This document shows positions 8,220 to 18,220 of a stretch of 58,776 bases of DNA, in pieces. The notes below the pieces were generated by a model. That model was not told the DNA's origin. It saw nothing but the letters and a program-made list of their open reading frames with translations, and did no database searches. The position numbers were made by a program, and so were the translations under genes. Numbering within the stretch: position 1 is the stretch's first letter; each line of letters starts with the position of its first letter. Source of the DNA: Nostoc indistinguendum CM1-VF10. GTDB taxonomy: Bacteria; Cyanobacteriota; Cyanobacteriia; Cyanobacteriales; Nostocaceae. Where the stretch lies: positions 1 to 58,776 of the forward strand of contig JAHHHS010000041.1 in the NCBI GenBank assembly GCA_019359215.1, in the 5' to 3' direction.

Positions 8220-11200
8220 ATGAATTTTATCCTTACCAATTACAACTTCATCAAAGTTATTCATGATGGTATAAATACTTGCCTTTATCGTGCTTTTAAA
8301 GAGCCAGAAAAAATCTCAGTAATTATCAAAACTATAAAAGCTGAGTATCCCACTAGAGAACAAATTGCCTACATCAAGCATGAGTATCAAATACTGCAAT
8401 TTTTGCAGATAGAAGGAGTTATTCAACCTTTAGGCTTAGAAAGTACACAAAATGGTGTAGCACTTATCTTGCAAGATTTTGAAGGAGAGACGCTCAAGGA
8501 TATTATTAGCACGTCTAATTTGGAACTCAACAATTTTTTGCAAATTGCTATTCAATTAGCTGCAACACTATATCAACTACATCAAAATAATCTTATTCAT
8601 AAAGATATTCAACCTCATAATATCCTTATTAATCCCAACACAGGTCAAATAAAAATTATTGACTTTACCATTGCATCACGCATATCTAGAGAAAATCAGA
8701 TAGTTAATGATTTCAATTCGCTGGGAGGTAGCCTAGCTTATATTTCGCCTGAGCAAACGGGGAGAATGAACCGCTCAATAGACTATCGAACTGATTTTTA
8801 CTCATTAGGAGTGACATTTTACGAGATGCTAACTAGCAAGCTGCCCTTTGTCGCAGATGACCCTTTAGAATTAGTTCACTCACACATTGCTAAGATCCCA
8901 CTCCCGCCTCACGAATTAAATACTAAAATTCCGATAGCAGTTTCCGATATTGTCATGAAATTATTAGCTAAAACTGCTGAGGAAAGATATCAAAATGCTT
9001 TAGGATTAAAAGCAGATTTAGAAGTATGTTTACATGAATTAAAGACGACTGGTAAAATTGAAAATTTTGCTATTGGTCAACTTGATTTATCTAGCCGTTT
9101 TCTTATTCCCCAAAAACTTTACGGTCGAGAACGAGAAGTTGCAGAATTGATGAATGCTTTTGAGCGAGTTAGTTCTGGTGCAACTGAGTTAATGCTAGTT
9201 AACGGTTATGCTGGAATTGGTAAATCTTCGTTAGTGAATGAAGTTCATAAACCTATTATTCGGCAGCATGGTTATTTTATTTCTGGAAAGTTTGATCAGT
9301 ATAAACGTAATATTCCTTATGCTTCATTAATTCAGGCTTTTCAAGAATTAATGCGACAGATATTAACAGAAAATGCTGAAAAGCTAACAAACTGGAAAAA
9401 GAAACTCTTAGAAGCGGTTGGTGTCAACGGCCAAGTTATTATTGACTTTATTCCTGAGCTTGAAAAAATCATCGGCTCTCAGCCTGAAATACCACAGCTA
9501 GGAATTAACGAAGCTCAAAATCGCTTTAATCGATTATTTCAACAACTTATTTATGTATTTTCTCAAGCCAAACATCCACTAGTAATTTTTCTGGATGACT
9601 TACAGTGGGCAGACTCAGCTTCTCTTAAGCTAATTCAACTGCTGATTAGTGACCCTGAGAGTAAATATTTTTTAATAATAGGAGCATATAGAGACAACGA
9701 GGTGAGTCCAACTCATCCATTAATACTAACTTTAAAAGAATTAAAAAAATCTAGTGCAAATGTCAATAATATTGTTCTCCAACCTTTGGAAATTTCTCAT
9801 ATCAATCAGCTAGTTAATGATACACTGCGTAGCTGTCTAGAGAATTCAGATAACCTAGCTAATTTAGTCTTTAGTAAAACGCAAGGAAATCCATTTTTTG
9901 TAACTCAGTTACTTAAATCTCTTTACCAAGATAACTTGTTGTATTTTAATTTTAACACAAGTTTTTGGCAGTGGGATATTGAAATTATCAAATACATTGA
10001 TATTACTAATAATGTTGTTGAGTTAATGGTTAATCAAATTCAAAGGCTCTTACCAACAACACAAAAAGTTTTAAAATTAGCTGCTTGCATTGGCGATAAA
10101 TTTAGTTTAGATATTTTAAGTATTGTCAACCAAAAATCTTTGTCGGAAACGGCTAAAGAACTATGGGAGGCTCTGCAAGCAGGTTTAATTTTACCTATAG
10201 ATTCGTCTTATAAAATACCTTTGGTTGTTAGTGAGCAGTTAGAAGAACAACTGATAATAGAGCTAATAGAGCAAGAACAAAAAATAATTGCATACAAGTT
10301 TTTGCACGACCGTGTGCAGCAAGCATCTTATTGTTTAATTCCAGACATTAAGAAAAAAGAAACTCACCTGAAAATTGGGCAATTACTTCTCCAAAAAAGT
10401 TCGCTTGAAGAGCGAAAAGAAAATATTTTTTATTTAGTAAATCACCTAAATTATGGCATCGATTTACTAACTTCAAAGTCAGAGGAATATGAGTTAGCTT
10501 CACTCAATCTCATAGCGGGACAGAAAGCGAAAGCAGCAGCAGCCTATGAGTCAGCTATGCGCTATTTCAAGGTAGCTTTGAGCCTATTGACAGCTTCTAG
10601 TTGGAATCAGAAATATGAGCTTACATTAACTTTGCATCAGGAGGCAGCAGAAGCGGCATTTCTTAGCGGTGACTTTGAGCAAATGGAGATATTAGCTGAA
10701 ATAGTGCTACAACAAGCTAAAACGCAACTGGAAAAAGTCAAAGTTTATGAGTTGCGTATCAAAAGTTGTGAAGTGCAAAGAAAACTACTTGAAGCAGTGC
10801 AGCTTGGGCTAAAAGTTCTGGAAATGTTGGGAGTAAAACTCAATCAGTCACCAACTGCATTAGATATTCAGGAAGCTATTCAAGAAACTACAAACAATTT
10901 AGCAGGTAAAGAAATAGAAGATTTAATTAATTTGCCTTCAATGACAGATGTTCACAAGCTAGCAGCTATGAGGCTTATATCAAGTTTAGTTCCTGCTGCC
11001 TATCAATCTGCACCTGCATTATTTATTTTGATGGCTTGCCAACAAGTAAATTTATCTATTAAAAATGGAAATACGCCTTTTTCAGCTAGCGGTTTTGCTG
11101 ATTATGGAGTAGTTTTTAGCGGCTTATCACAAAATATTGAAGCTGCTTATCAAATTGGACAATTAGCTTTAAATTTATTAAAGCGGTTAAATGCTGTTGA

Positions 11201-14200
11201 AGTTAGAAGCCAAGTCTTATTTAAAGTATCAACTTTTATAATCCATTGGAAGCATCATGTTAGAGATACTTTACCACTTTTAGAAGATGCTTACTCTAGC
11301 GGATTAGACTCTGGGGATTTAGTACATACTGGATATTCAGCTAGTAAGAAGTGTCAATATTCATACTGGAGCGGTTCGGAATTAAAAAGCCTAGAACAGG
11401 AAATGGCAAGATATAGTAAGCTGATTGCTCAAATCCATCAAGAGACTGCCCTGAAATGGCATCAAGTATTTCACCAAGCAGTTTTGAATTTAATAGGATT
11501 ATCTGAAAACCCTTGCCGTTTAATGGGTGAATCTTACAATGAAGATAAATTATTAAAACTGCACATCAAATCAAACGAGCGAACAGTAATACACTATGTA
11601 TTCCTTAATAAATTAATTTTATGTTATCTATTTGGTGAATTTACTCAAGCTGTAGAAAATTCTATCAAAGCGGAACAGTATTTAGATGGAGTGACAGGCT
11701 GGTTAAATGTGCCATTATTCCATTTGTACGATTCTCTAGCACAACTTGCAATCTATCCATCGGCTTCATTTGAATCTCAAGAAAATCTTCCAGACAAGGT
11801 GAAAGTTAATCAACAAAAAATGCGAAAATGGGCAGACCATGCACCCATGAATTTTCAGCATAAATATGATCTGGTAGAAGCAGAGAAAGCACGAGTATTA
11901 GGTCAATATTGGCAAGCAATGGAATATTATGACCGAGCCATTGATGGAGCTAAGGAACAAGGATACATCCAAGAAGAGGCTCTTGCCAATGAACTAGCAG
12001 CAAAGTTTTATTTTAAGTGCGGTAGAGAAAAGGTAGCTCAGGCTTATCTCGCTGATGCTTACTATGGATATATGCGCTGGGGAGCAACAGCAAAGCTTAG
12101 AGATTTAGAAATAAAATATCCCCGAATTTCTGCCCGGCTGTTAGAGCAAAGAACGCACAGCCCTGATCAAAGCCTACTTGTTCAATCCTTAAATTCAAGT
12201 ATTAGTAAAACTTTTGATTTAGCAACATTTATCAAAGCTTCACAAGCACTTTCTGGTGAAATAGTTTTTGAAAAATTGCTAGCTAAATTAATGCAAATTG
12301 TGCTAGAGAACGCTGGCGCAGAAACAGGATTTTTAATTTTAGAGAGAGCAGGGAATTTATTCATAGAAGCTTCAGGTAGATTTGGTCAAACTGAAATAAA
12401 TGTGCAGCAATCAACCCCTGTAGAACTGAGTCAGCAATTACCTATATATATAATTAATTATGTACATCGGACTCAGGAACATATTGTACTCAACGATGCT
12501 ACCTGTGAGGAAAAATTTACGGCAGATAGCTATATTGTTCAGCACAAACCAAAATCTATCTTATGTAGCCCAATTATTCATCAAGGTAAGCTGTTTGGTA
12601 TCCTTTACTTAGAAAATAAATTGATTGCTGGGGCATTTACACCGGAGCGATTAGAAGTTTTACAACTTTTATCATCACAAGCAGCCATTTCGTTAGAAAA
12701 TGCTCGTCTCTATAATGATTTAGAAGAATATAATCGGACGTTAGAAATAAAAGTTAAAGAGCGCACTCTAGAATTACAAGATAAAAACTTAGAATTACAA
12801 CAGCAAATTAGCGAGCGGCAAAAAGCTGAAGAAATAGCCGCATCTGCCAACCGTGCCAAGAGTGAATTTCTCGCTAACATGAGTCATGAACTCCGAACCC
12901 CACTCAATGGTATTTTGGGCTATACTCAAATATTCCAGACAGATACATCTTTAACTCCTCAACAAAGGAATGGCGTAAATATTATTCATCAGTGTGGTGA
13001 ACATCTACTAACATTGATTAATGATATTTTAGACATTTCTAGAATAGAAGCTCGGAAAATGGAGCTTTACTTACAAGAGTTTAATTTATCAGCTTTTTTA
13101 GAAGGAATAGTAGAAATTTGTCGGATTCGGGCTGAACATAAGGGAATCAGCTTAATTTACCGCCCTTTATATCCACTACCTAGTTTAGTTTGCGCCGACA
13201 ATAAACGCTTACGTCAAATTTTAATTAATTTACTTAGTAATGCAGTTAAGTTTACAAAAAAAGGTAGCATTACTTTTAAAGTAGGCTATGTAAATCAGGA
13301 TAGAGACTGGACAATAAATACAGGGAACCTGGCAGGTCAATTATCAAGCTCCAAAATTAGATTCCAAGTAGAAGATACAGGAACTGGTATTGCTTCAGAG
13401 CAATTAGAAGAGATATTTTTACCTTTCAAGCAAGTAGGTGAAGATAGCTTGAAGAGAGAAGGAACCGGATTGGGTTTGACTATTAGCCGCCAATTGGTTC
13501 AAATGATGGGAAGTGAATTATATGTTACAAGTGAATTAGGTAAAGGCAGTGTTTTTTGGCTAGATTTGGAATTACCAGAAGTTTTTCAATATACTAAAAT
13601 TGATGCTAATAAACCTAACATCATTGGTTTTTTAGGGCTTAAACGCAAAATTCTTGTAGTGGACGATAAATGGGAAAATCGGTCCGTATTGGTTAATATC
13701 TTAGAACCTTTGGGTTTTGAAGTTTTAGAAGCAACTGATGGTTTAGATTGCCTTCACAAAGTTCCTGAATTTCAGCCAAACTTGATTCTTATGGACTTGG
13801 TAATGGCAAAAATGGATGGATTTGAACCTACGCGTCGCCTCAGAGCCTTGCAAAACTTTCAAGAAGTGATAGTGATTGCTATTTCAGCTAGTGTATTTGA
13901 ATTTAATCAACAAGAAAGTCGCAAAGTAGGGTGTGATGGTTTTCTGCCAAAACCAATCCAAAGAGTAGAACTTTTAGAAAAGTTACAGGTTCACTTAGGG
14001 TTAGAATGGGTATATGAAGATCAAGATAAGGCAAAAAAGATAAAAGGCGAAAAGAAAAGTTTTACTAATAGTTTAAACTTGACATCTCAGGCTCCTATTA
14101 TACCTCCTTCAGGAAGCGAACTGGCAATTTTGCTAGATTTGGCTATGCGGGGTAATTTAATAAGCATTGCTGAACGATCTGTAGAACTAGAAAAAATAGA

Positions 14201-14303
14201 TGAGAAGTTGCAGCCTTTTGCTAGTCATTTATATCAACTGGCTAAAGGTTTTAAAGGCAAACAAATATTAGAGTTTCTTCAAAAGTATTTTGGGGCTATA
14301 TGA
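8220..14303 (+). CDS. Giant hybrid: Ser/Thr kinase - AAA ATPase - GAF - histidine kinase - receiver
   Basis: 2027 aa. Order: protein kinase fold (about 8-270), P-loop ATPase of the AAA_16 type (GYAGIGKSS at 329-337, Walker B VIFLDDLQW), a long helical/TPR-like middle (about 700-1300), GAF (about 1345-1490), coiled coil, HisKA with the phospho-accepting H1556 in MSHELRTPL, HATPase_c (N box LINLLSNAVKF, G boxes DTGTGI and GTGLGL), and a receiver with D1859. The kinase catalytic loop reads HKDIQPHN (D129) and the metal motif is DFT (D148) instead of DFG. This is a known Nostocales architecture (HstK/Pkn family). It overlaps the next gene by ATGA, so the two are co-translated. Input signal and output are unknown. 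The GAF domain has no clear bilin-binding motif. Confidence 0.9.
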   Translation: MNFILTNYNFIKVIHDGINTCLYRAFKEPEKISVIIKTIKAEYPTREQIAYIKHEYQILQFLQIEGVIQPLGLESTQNGVALILQDFEGETLKDIISTSNLELNNFLQIAIQLAATLYQLHQNNLIHKDIQPHNILINPNTGQIKIIDFTIASRISRENQIVNDFNSLGGSLAYISPEQTGRMNRSIDYRTDFYSLGVTFYEMLTSKLPFVADDPLELVHSHIAKIPLPPHELNTKIPIAVSDIVMKLLAKTAEERYQNALGLKADLEVCLHELKTTGKIENFAIGQLDLSSRFLIPQKLYGREREVAELMNAFERVSSGATELMLVNGYAGIGKSSLVNEVHKPIIRQHGYFISGKFDQYKRNIPYASLIQAFQELMRQILTENAEKLTNWKKKLLEAVGVNGQVIIDFIPELEKIIGSQPEIPQLGINEAQNRFNRLFQQLIYVFSQAKHPLVIFLDDLQWADSASLKLIQLLISDPESKYFLIIGAYRDNEVSPTHPLILTLKELKKSSANVNNIVLQPLEISHINQLVNDTLRSCLENSDNLANLVFSKTQGNPFFVTQLLKSLYQDNLLYFNFNTSFWQWDIEIIKYIDITNNVVELMVNQIQRLLPTTQKVLKLAACIGDKFSLDILSIVNQKSLSETAKELWEALQAGLILPIDSSYKIPLVVSEQLEEQLIIELIEQEQKIIAYKFLHDRVQQASYCLIPDIKKKETHLKIGQLLLQKSSLEERKENIFYLVNHLNYGIDLLTSKSEEYELASLNLIAGQKAKAAAAYESAMRYFKVALSLLTASSWNQKYELTLTLHQEAAEAAFLSGDFEQMEILAEIVLQQAKTQLEKVKVYELRIKSCEVQRKLLEAVQLGLKVLEMLGVKLNQSPTALDIQEAIQETTNNLAGKEIEDLINLPSMTDVHKLAAMRLISSLVPAAYQSAPALFILMACQQVNLSIKNGNTPFSASGFADYGVVFSGLSQNIEAAYQIGQLALNLLKRLNAVEVRSQVLFKVSTFIIHWKHHVRDTLPLLEDAYSSGLDSGDLVHTGYSASKKCQYSYWSGSELKSLEQEMARYSKLIAQIHQETALKWHQVFHQAVLNLIGLSENPCRLMGESYNEDKLLKLHIKSNERTVIHYVFLNKLILCYLFGEFTQAVENSIKAEQYLDGVTGWLNVPLFHLYDSLAQLAIYPSASFESQENLPDKVKVNQQKMRKWADHAPMNFQHKYDLVEAEKARVLGQYWQAMEYYDRAIDGAKEQGYIQEEALANELAAKFYFKCGREKVAQAYLADAYYGYMRWGATAKLRDLEIKYPRISARLLEQRTHSPDQSLLVQSLNSSISKTFDLATFIKASQALSGEIVFEKLLAKLMQIVLENAGAETGFLILERAGNLFIEASGRFGQTEINVQQSTPVELSQQLPIYIINYVHRTQEHIVLNDATCEEKFTADSYIVQHKPKSILCSPIIHQGKLFGILYLENKLIAGAFTPERLEVLQLLSSQAAISLENARLYNDLEEYNRTLEIKVKERTLELQDKNLELQQQISERQKAEEIAASANRAKSEFLANMSHELRTPLNGILGYTQIFQTDTSLTPQQRNGVNIIHQCGEHLLTLINDILDISRIEARKMELYLQEFNLSAFLEGIVEICRIRAEHKGISLIYRPLYPLPSLVCADNKRLRQILINLLSNAVKFTKKGSITFKVGYVNQDRDWTINTGNLAGQLSSSKIRFQVEDTGTGIASEQLEEIFLPFKQVGEDSLKREGTGLGLTISRQLVQMMGSELYVTSELGKGSVFWLDLELPEVFQYTKIDANKPNIIGFLGLKRKILVVDDKWENRSVLVNILEPLGFEVLEATDGLDCLHKVPEFQPNLILMDLVMAKMDGFEPTRRLRALQNFQEVIVIAISASVFEFNQQESRKVGCDGFLPKPIQRVELLEKLQVHLGLEWVYEDQDKAKKIKGEKKSFTNSLNLTSQAPIIPPSGSELAILLDLAMRGNLISIAERSVELEKIDEKLQPFASHLYQLAKGFKGKQILEFLQKYFGAI

Positions 14304-16309
14304 AAAATGATTCTAATAAATCTAGTGTCATTTTAATCGTTGATGACACTCCTATCAATTTAGAAATCCTTTATGATTTTTTAGGCAAAGCTGGATTTAC
14401 GGTTTTGATTGCTGAAGATGGCGAAAGTGCGATCGCTAGAGCTGAATATGCCCCACCAGACTTAATTTTGTTAGACATCCTCATGCCGGGAATGGATGGT
14501 TTTGAAACTTGTCGGTTGCTGAAAAAGAGTCGATTAACGCAAGATATTCCGATCATTTTTATGACTGCACTTTCCGAAACCGTGGATAAAGTCAAAGGCT
14601 TTGAACTGGGTGCAGTCGATTATCTCACCAAACCGCTTCAACACCAAGAAGTTTTAGCTAGAATTCAACTCCATCTCAAGTTGCGATCTCTGACAAAAAC
14701 CCTGCAAGAACAAAATTTACGCTTGGAAAGTGAAATTGCTGAACGCTTACAAGTAGAAGAAAAAATCCGCGAACAAGCTGCTTTACTAGATATTACGAGC
14801 GATGCAATTCTTGTCAAAGATTTTGACAATCAAATCCGTTTCTGGAACCAAGGAGCAGAACATTTGTATGGCTGGAAAGCTACGGAAGTAATTGGTAAGA
14901 GTGTTCATCAAATTTTATATCTACCAGAAACCTTGTCTCAAATCCAGGATATTTATGCAAATATAGCTAAGTCTGGTTTCTGGCATGGTGAATTACACCA
15001 AGTTAATAAAAAAGGGCAAGTTATTATTGTTGCCAGTCGCTGGACTTTAATGCACGATCGCAACGGGCAAGCAATATCGATTTTAACCGTAAATACTGAT
15101 ATTACCGAAAAAAAGCATTTAGAAACTCAAGTTCTCCGGGCGCAACGTCTAGAAAGTATTGGTACCCTAGCTAGTGGCATAGCTCATGATCTGAACAATA
15201 TACTGACTCCGATTTTAACGACAGCACAATTGTTACAGATGAAAATGCCCGATGCTGATGAGCGTAATCAACAGATGTTAAAAACTATAGAAAATAATTC
15301 TAAACGTGGGGCTGCTTTAGTCAAGCAAGTCTTGCAGTTTGCTCGAGGAATTGATGGTCAGCGTACCGTTGTGCAAATGAACCATTTATTTTCAGAAATT
15401 CAGCAAATTGTCCAAGAGACTTTTCCAAAATCGATTGAATTGACAGAGCATATTCAGCCTGAACTTTGGGCTGTAATTGGCGATGCAACGCACCTACATC
15501 AGTTACTGATCAACTTAGTAGTTAATGCTCGTGATGCCATGCCCGAAGGTGGCCATATCGAAATTTCTGCGGAAAATCTTTTGATTGATGAAGATTATGC
15601 ACGCATGAATCTGGATGCCCATGTTAGTCCTTACATTGCTATTACTGTTGCAGATACAGGAATGGGGATGCGCTCAGAGATTATCGATAGAATCTTCGAG
15701 CCATTTTTTACCACTAAAGAGATTGGCAAGGGTACAGGATTGGGTTTGTCTACCGCCAAAGGTATCATCCAAAGTCATGGTGGTTTTGTAACTCTGACTA
15801 GTCAAGTCGGCAAAGGTACGAAATTTAAAGTTTACTTGCCGGCAGTGGAAGTAGCAAAAACGCCCCTAGTAGAAGACCTGGAGTTATTTAAAGGTAATGG
15901 AGAATTAATTTTAGTTGTTGATGATGAAACCAGAATTTTAGAAACTACTAAAATATTATTAGAAGTTTACAACTACAAAGTACTGACAGCTAGTAATGGG
16001 ATTGAAGCGATCGCACTTTATGTTCAACACGAAGATGAAATAAGTGTAGTGTTGATGGATATGATGATGCCTTTAATGGATGGTGCAACTGCTATCACTA
16101 CGTTGCAAAAAATTAATTCCCAAGTCAAGGTTGTGGCTGTTAGCGGTCTGAACGTTAGTGAGAAACTGGCTAAGATACCTGGAGTTAAAAAGTTTCTTGC
16201 TAAACCATATACGACCAAGGAGTTATTGCAGACTTTACACAGTATTCTTGTGCAGAAATCCACAAACCCAAACTTATATATTGCATCTAGCAAAACACTT
16301 TTTAAGTAG
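14300..16309 (+). CDS. Hybrid histidine kinase: receiver - PAS - HisKA - HATPase - receiver
   Basis: 669 aa. The N-terminal receiver (about 10-125) has acidic residues in LIVDDTP, phospho-acceptor D59 in LLLDILMPGMDG, and K in LTKPL. A coiled coil leads to a PAS domain (about 160-275: ITSDAILVKDFDNQIRFWNQGAEHLYGW). HisKA carries H296 in SGIAHDLNNILTPI. HATPase_c has LINLVVNARDAMPEGG, DTGMGM and GTGLGLS. A second receiver holds D587 in VLMDMMMPLMDG. There is no membrane segment or DNA-binding domain. The gene starts inside the stop of the giant kinase gene (ATGA), so the two proteins probably work in one phosphorelay. The HDLNN form of the H box is common in NtrB-like kinases. Confidence 0.9.
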   Translation: MKNDSNKSSVILIVDDTPINLEILYDFLGKAGFTVLIAEDGESAIARAEYAPPDLILLDILMPGMDGFETCRLLKKSRLTQDIPIIFMTALSETVDKVKGFELGAVDYLTKPLQHQEVLARIQLHLKLRSLTKTLQEQNLRLESEIAERLQVEEKIREQAALLDITSDAILVKDFDNQIRFWNQGAEHLYGWKATEVIGKSVHQILYLPETLSQIQDIYANIAKSGFWHGELHQVNKKGQVIIVASRWTLMHDRNGQAISILTVNTDITEKKHLETQVLRAQRLESIGTLASGIAHDLNNILTPILTTAQLLQMKMPDADERNQQMLKTIENNSKRGAALVKQVLQFARGIDGQRTVVQMNHLFSEIQQIVQETFPKSIELTEHIQPELWAVIGDATHLHQLLINLVVNARDAMPEGGHIEISAENLLIDEDYARMNLDAHVSPYIAITVADTGMGMRSEIIDRIFEPFFTTKEIGKGTGLGLSTAKGIIQSHGGFVTLTSQVGKGTKFKVYLPAVEVAKTPLVEDLELFKGNGELILVVDDETRILETTKILLEVYNYKVLTASNGIEAIALYVQHEDEISVVLMDMMMPLMDGATAITTLQKINSQVKVVAVSGLNVSEKLAKIPGVKKFLAKPYTTKELLQTLHSILVQKSTNPNLYIASSKTLFK

Positions 16310-16629
16310 TCACTAGGCAAGATCAATTGGAATACTACCAACGCACTTTACCGCCTCTGTGGATTAGAGTGGCGATCGCCTTCTATACCCAATATAGTTC
16401 GGTTAACGTGTTTATTCGTCGAAGATCCCCCCAACCCCCCTTAAAAAGGGGGGCTTTTCATTCTTATTACCCCCTTTTTAAGGGGGTCGCCACAGGCGGG
16501 GGGATCTTATCCGAACCGTATTGCTTCTATACCTTTATTGCCATTGGTGAATGGCACTAAGAAAAGCCAGAACACTTGTAGTTTAAGCAGTTTGTAAAAT
16601 GTATTCGATTAGTAATGCCTAGTCTACAG
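16310..16629. other. Intergenic region dominated by a cruciform repeat
   Basis: 320 bases between the convergent kinase operon and GAF gene. The only clear content is the nested inverted repeat at 16394-16515. The rest holds no supported gene; the short frame 16327-16560 is an artefact of the repeat. Confidence 0.55.
16394..16515. repeat. Nested inverted repeat (C/G-run cruciform)
   Basis: Outer arms are ATAxxGTTCGG against CCGAACxxTAT (16394-16402 and 16510-16519). Inside are GATCCCCCC (16424-16432) and GGGGGGATC (16498-16506). Two inner hairpins, CCCCCCTTAAAAAGGGGGG and CCCCCTTTTTAAGGGGG, make a four-armed structure. Such elements are dispersed in filamentous cyanobacteria. It lies between two converging genes, where it could also end transcription from both sides. 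Confidence 0.75.
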
Positions 16630-17163
16630 CTAATCAAAACTAGACTTGACATAATCAACTGCAATAGGTGTGATTTTTTCGACAAGATTATTAATCACCC
16701 CTCGTTCATATTCAGTCCAAATTCTGGGATGTCCAAAAATGCATGGTTGTAAAATTCCCCAGAGTTTACCATCCTGGCGAATATGGGCATGAATAAGGGC
16801 GCGGTGTCCAAAATTTTTCTCTTCAAATTCCCGATTTAAAACTTGAGGTTCAGCAGTTTCTACATCCTCTACAAAGATTGAAGGTTCGGCACGTAACGCA
16901 GCCGCAAACATCGGATCTTCATCTGTTACAGTTGGTGGTTGTGCTGCCCAGTCTTCATTATAAACAGTAGGTACATCTGGAGTGCGAATCCAACAAAAGG
17001 CAACTCTACCGAGGTTTGTCTGGGGATTGTGTAGATATAAAAAACATCTATCAGATTGTAAAAAATCGCCTACAGCTGGCAATAGCGCAGAAAATATCGC
17101 ATCTGGTGTTTGAGATGATTCTACAATATTGTTAAGTGCAGGAGGAAGGTTGTGCTGAGTCAT
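16630..17163 (-). CDS. Stand-alone GAF-domain protein
   Basis: A 177-aa protein that is almost entirely one GAF domain: FSALLPAVGDFLQSDRCFLYL at the N-terminus, LIHAHIRQDGKLWGILQPCIFGHPRIWTEYE near the C-terminus, then a closing helix. The pattern resembles the GAF domains of cyanobacterial sensor proteins, but there is no canonical bilin-linking Cys-His pair and no output domain. The start overlaps the 3' end of the phosphoesterase gene by 32 bases in another frame, so it is probably translated from the same mRNA. Likely role: a small-molecule or redox sensor acting through a protein partner (inference). Confidence 0.75.
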   Translation of the reverse strand: MTQHNLPPALNNIVESSQTPDAIFSALLPAVGDFLQSDRCFLYLHNPQTNLGRVAFCWIRTPDVPTVYNEDWAAQPPTVTDEDPMFAAALRAEPSIFVEDVETAEPQVLNREFEEKNFGHRALIHAHIRQDGKLWGILQPCIFGHPRIWTEYERGVINNLVEKITPIAVDYVKSSFD

Positions 17164-18085
17164 ATAAATAAGCTGATTTTAATTGAATAATGCCTTTATC
17201 AAAAACACGATTATTAGTAGCGATCCCACTTACTTCTATTCTATCTGGATACACCTCGTAGGCTGCAAAACTCAGCTTTTCAGCAGAATGCTCTGTCCAC
17301 TCCGAACGCCCTACAGGACGAGTACCTGCACCTGCACCAGTAACTAGATAAGTCGTTCCATTAATAACGCGAGTGCGTTCATAACTATGATCATGGCCAT
17401 TGATATAGAGTTGAGCGCCGTATTTTTGAAACAGAGGAGTGAGGGTTTTAATAAAAGTTTGATTGACTCCGTAGTGACCGGATGAATAAATTGGATGGTG
17501 GCCAAATACGACTTTCCAAGGAGCTTTACTAAGGCTTAATTCTTTTTCTAACCAAGGTAGCTGGTTTTTCCAATCAGCATTACTGTTAGTATCTAAAGCA
17601 AAAAATTGCACAGAGCGACGGCGAAATGTATAGTAGCGTTTTCCATTCATATTGAAGCCGGCATACTTGACTTGCGGATCACCATTATCAGTACGAATAT
17701 CGTGATTACCTAAACAAGCCTGAAATTTCACGCCTTGCCTCAGCAAAGCTTGATAAGGACGCTCAAAAACTGCATTGATTTTTTCGATTTCGCCGTCATT
17801 GTAAATATTGTCCCCAGCTAAAACGACTAAATCATAAGGATTTTGTTTGTGATACGCATTCATCCCTCTAGCCACAGCATACTGTCCTTTAGCCCCAGTC
17901 CCTGTATCAGCCACAGATACAAAACGTAATAATAAACCTTTTTTGGCTGAGGTGGCGGCTATGGCGGTTGTTGAATCGGTAATATCAGCACTTTGATGAT
18001 TTTGACGAAATGTCCAGCCTAAAAATCCTGCACCAATGGCGCTGAGGCTACTTAAAAATAAAAATTGACGGCGTTTTAGGTTCAT
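17132..18085 (-). CDS. Tat-exported metallophosphoesterase (calcineurin-like)
   Basis: 317 aa. The N-terminus MNLKRRQFLFLSSLSAIGAG is a twin-arginine signal (RRQFLF, then a hydrophobic stretch), so the enzyme is exported folded with its metals. The phosphoesterase metal motifs appear in order: VADTGTG (variant of DxH/DxG), GDNIYNDG, GNHDIR, GHHPIYSSG and NGHDHSYER. This matches purple-acid-phosphatase-like Metallophos enzymes (tartrate-resistant acid phosphatase group). Expected action: hydrolysis of phosphate esters in the periplasm. The 3' end overlaps a GAF gene on the same strand by 32 bases. No Pho box was recognised in the 135-base upstream region. Confidence 0.85.
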   Translation of the reverse strand: MNLKRRQFLFLSSLSAIGAGFLGWTFRQNHQSADITDSTTAIAATSAKKGLLLRFVSVADTGTGAKGQYAVARGMNAYHKQNPYDLVVLAGDNIYNDGEIEKINAVFERPYQALLRQGVKFQACLGNHDIRTDNGDPQVKYAGFNMNGKRYYTFRRRSVQFFALDTNSNADWKNQLPWLEKELSLSKAPWKVVFGHHPIYSSGHYGVNQTFIKTLTPLFQKYGAQLYINGHDHSYERTRVINGTTYLVTGAGAGTRPVGRSEWTEHSAEKLSFAAYEVYPDRIEVSGIATNNRVFDKGIIQLKSAYLYDSAQPSSCT

Positions 18086-18220
18086 AACTCACCAAATTTA
18101 ATAAATAGTCAGTTTATCTGAAGCAATGTGCAATGTAGTGATACATTAAGGCAAAAGAAGGCAGCACCAGTAATAATGTAGGTTGTTTGTCTTCGATTCG
18201 CTGCTTTTGGTGAAAGTTCC

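Noticed and set aside
16327..16560. 77-aa open frame on the plus strand
   Set aside because: Encoded by the C/G cruciform repeat (RRRSPQPPLKRG); a repeat artefact.
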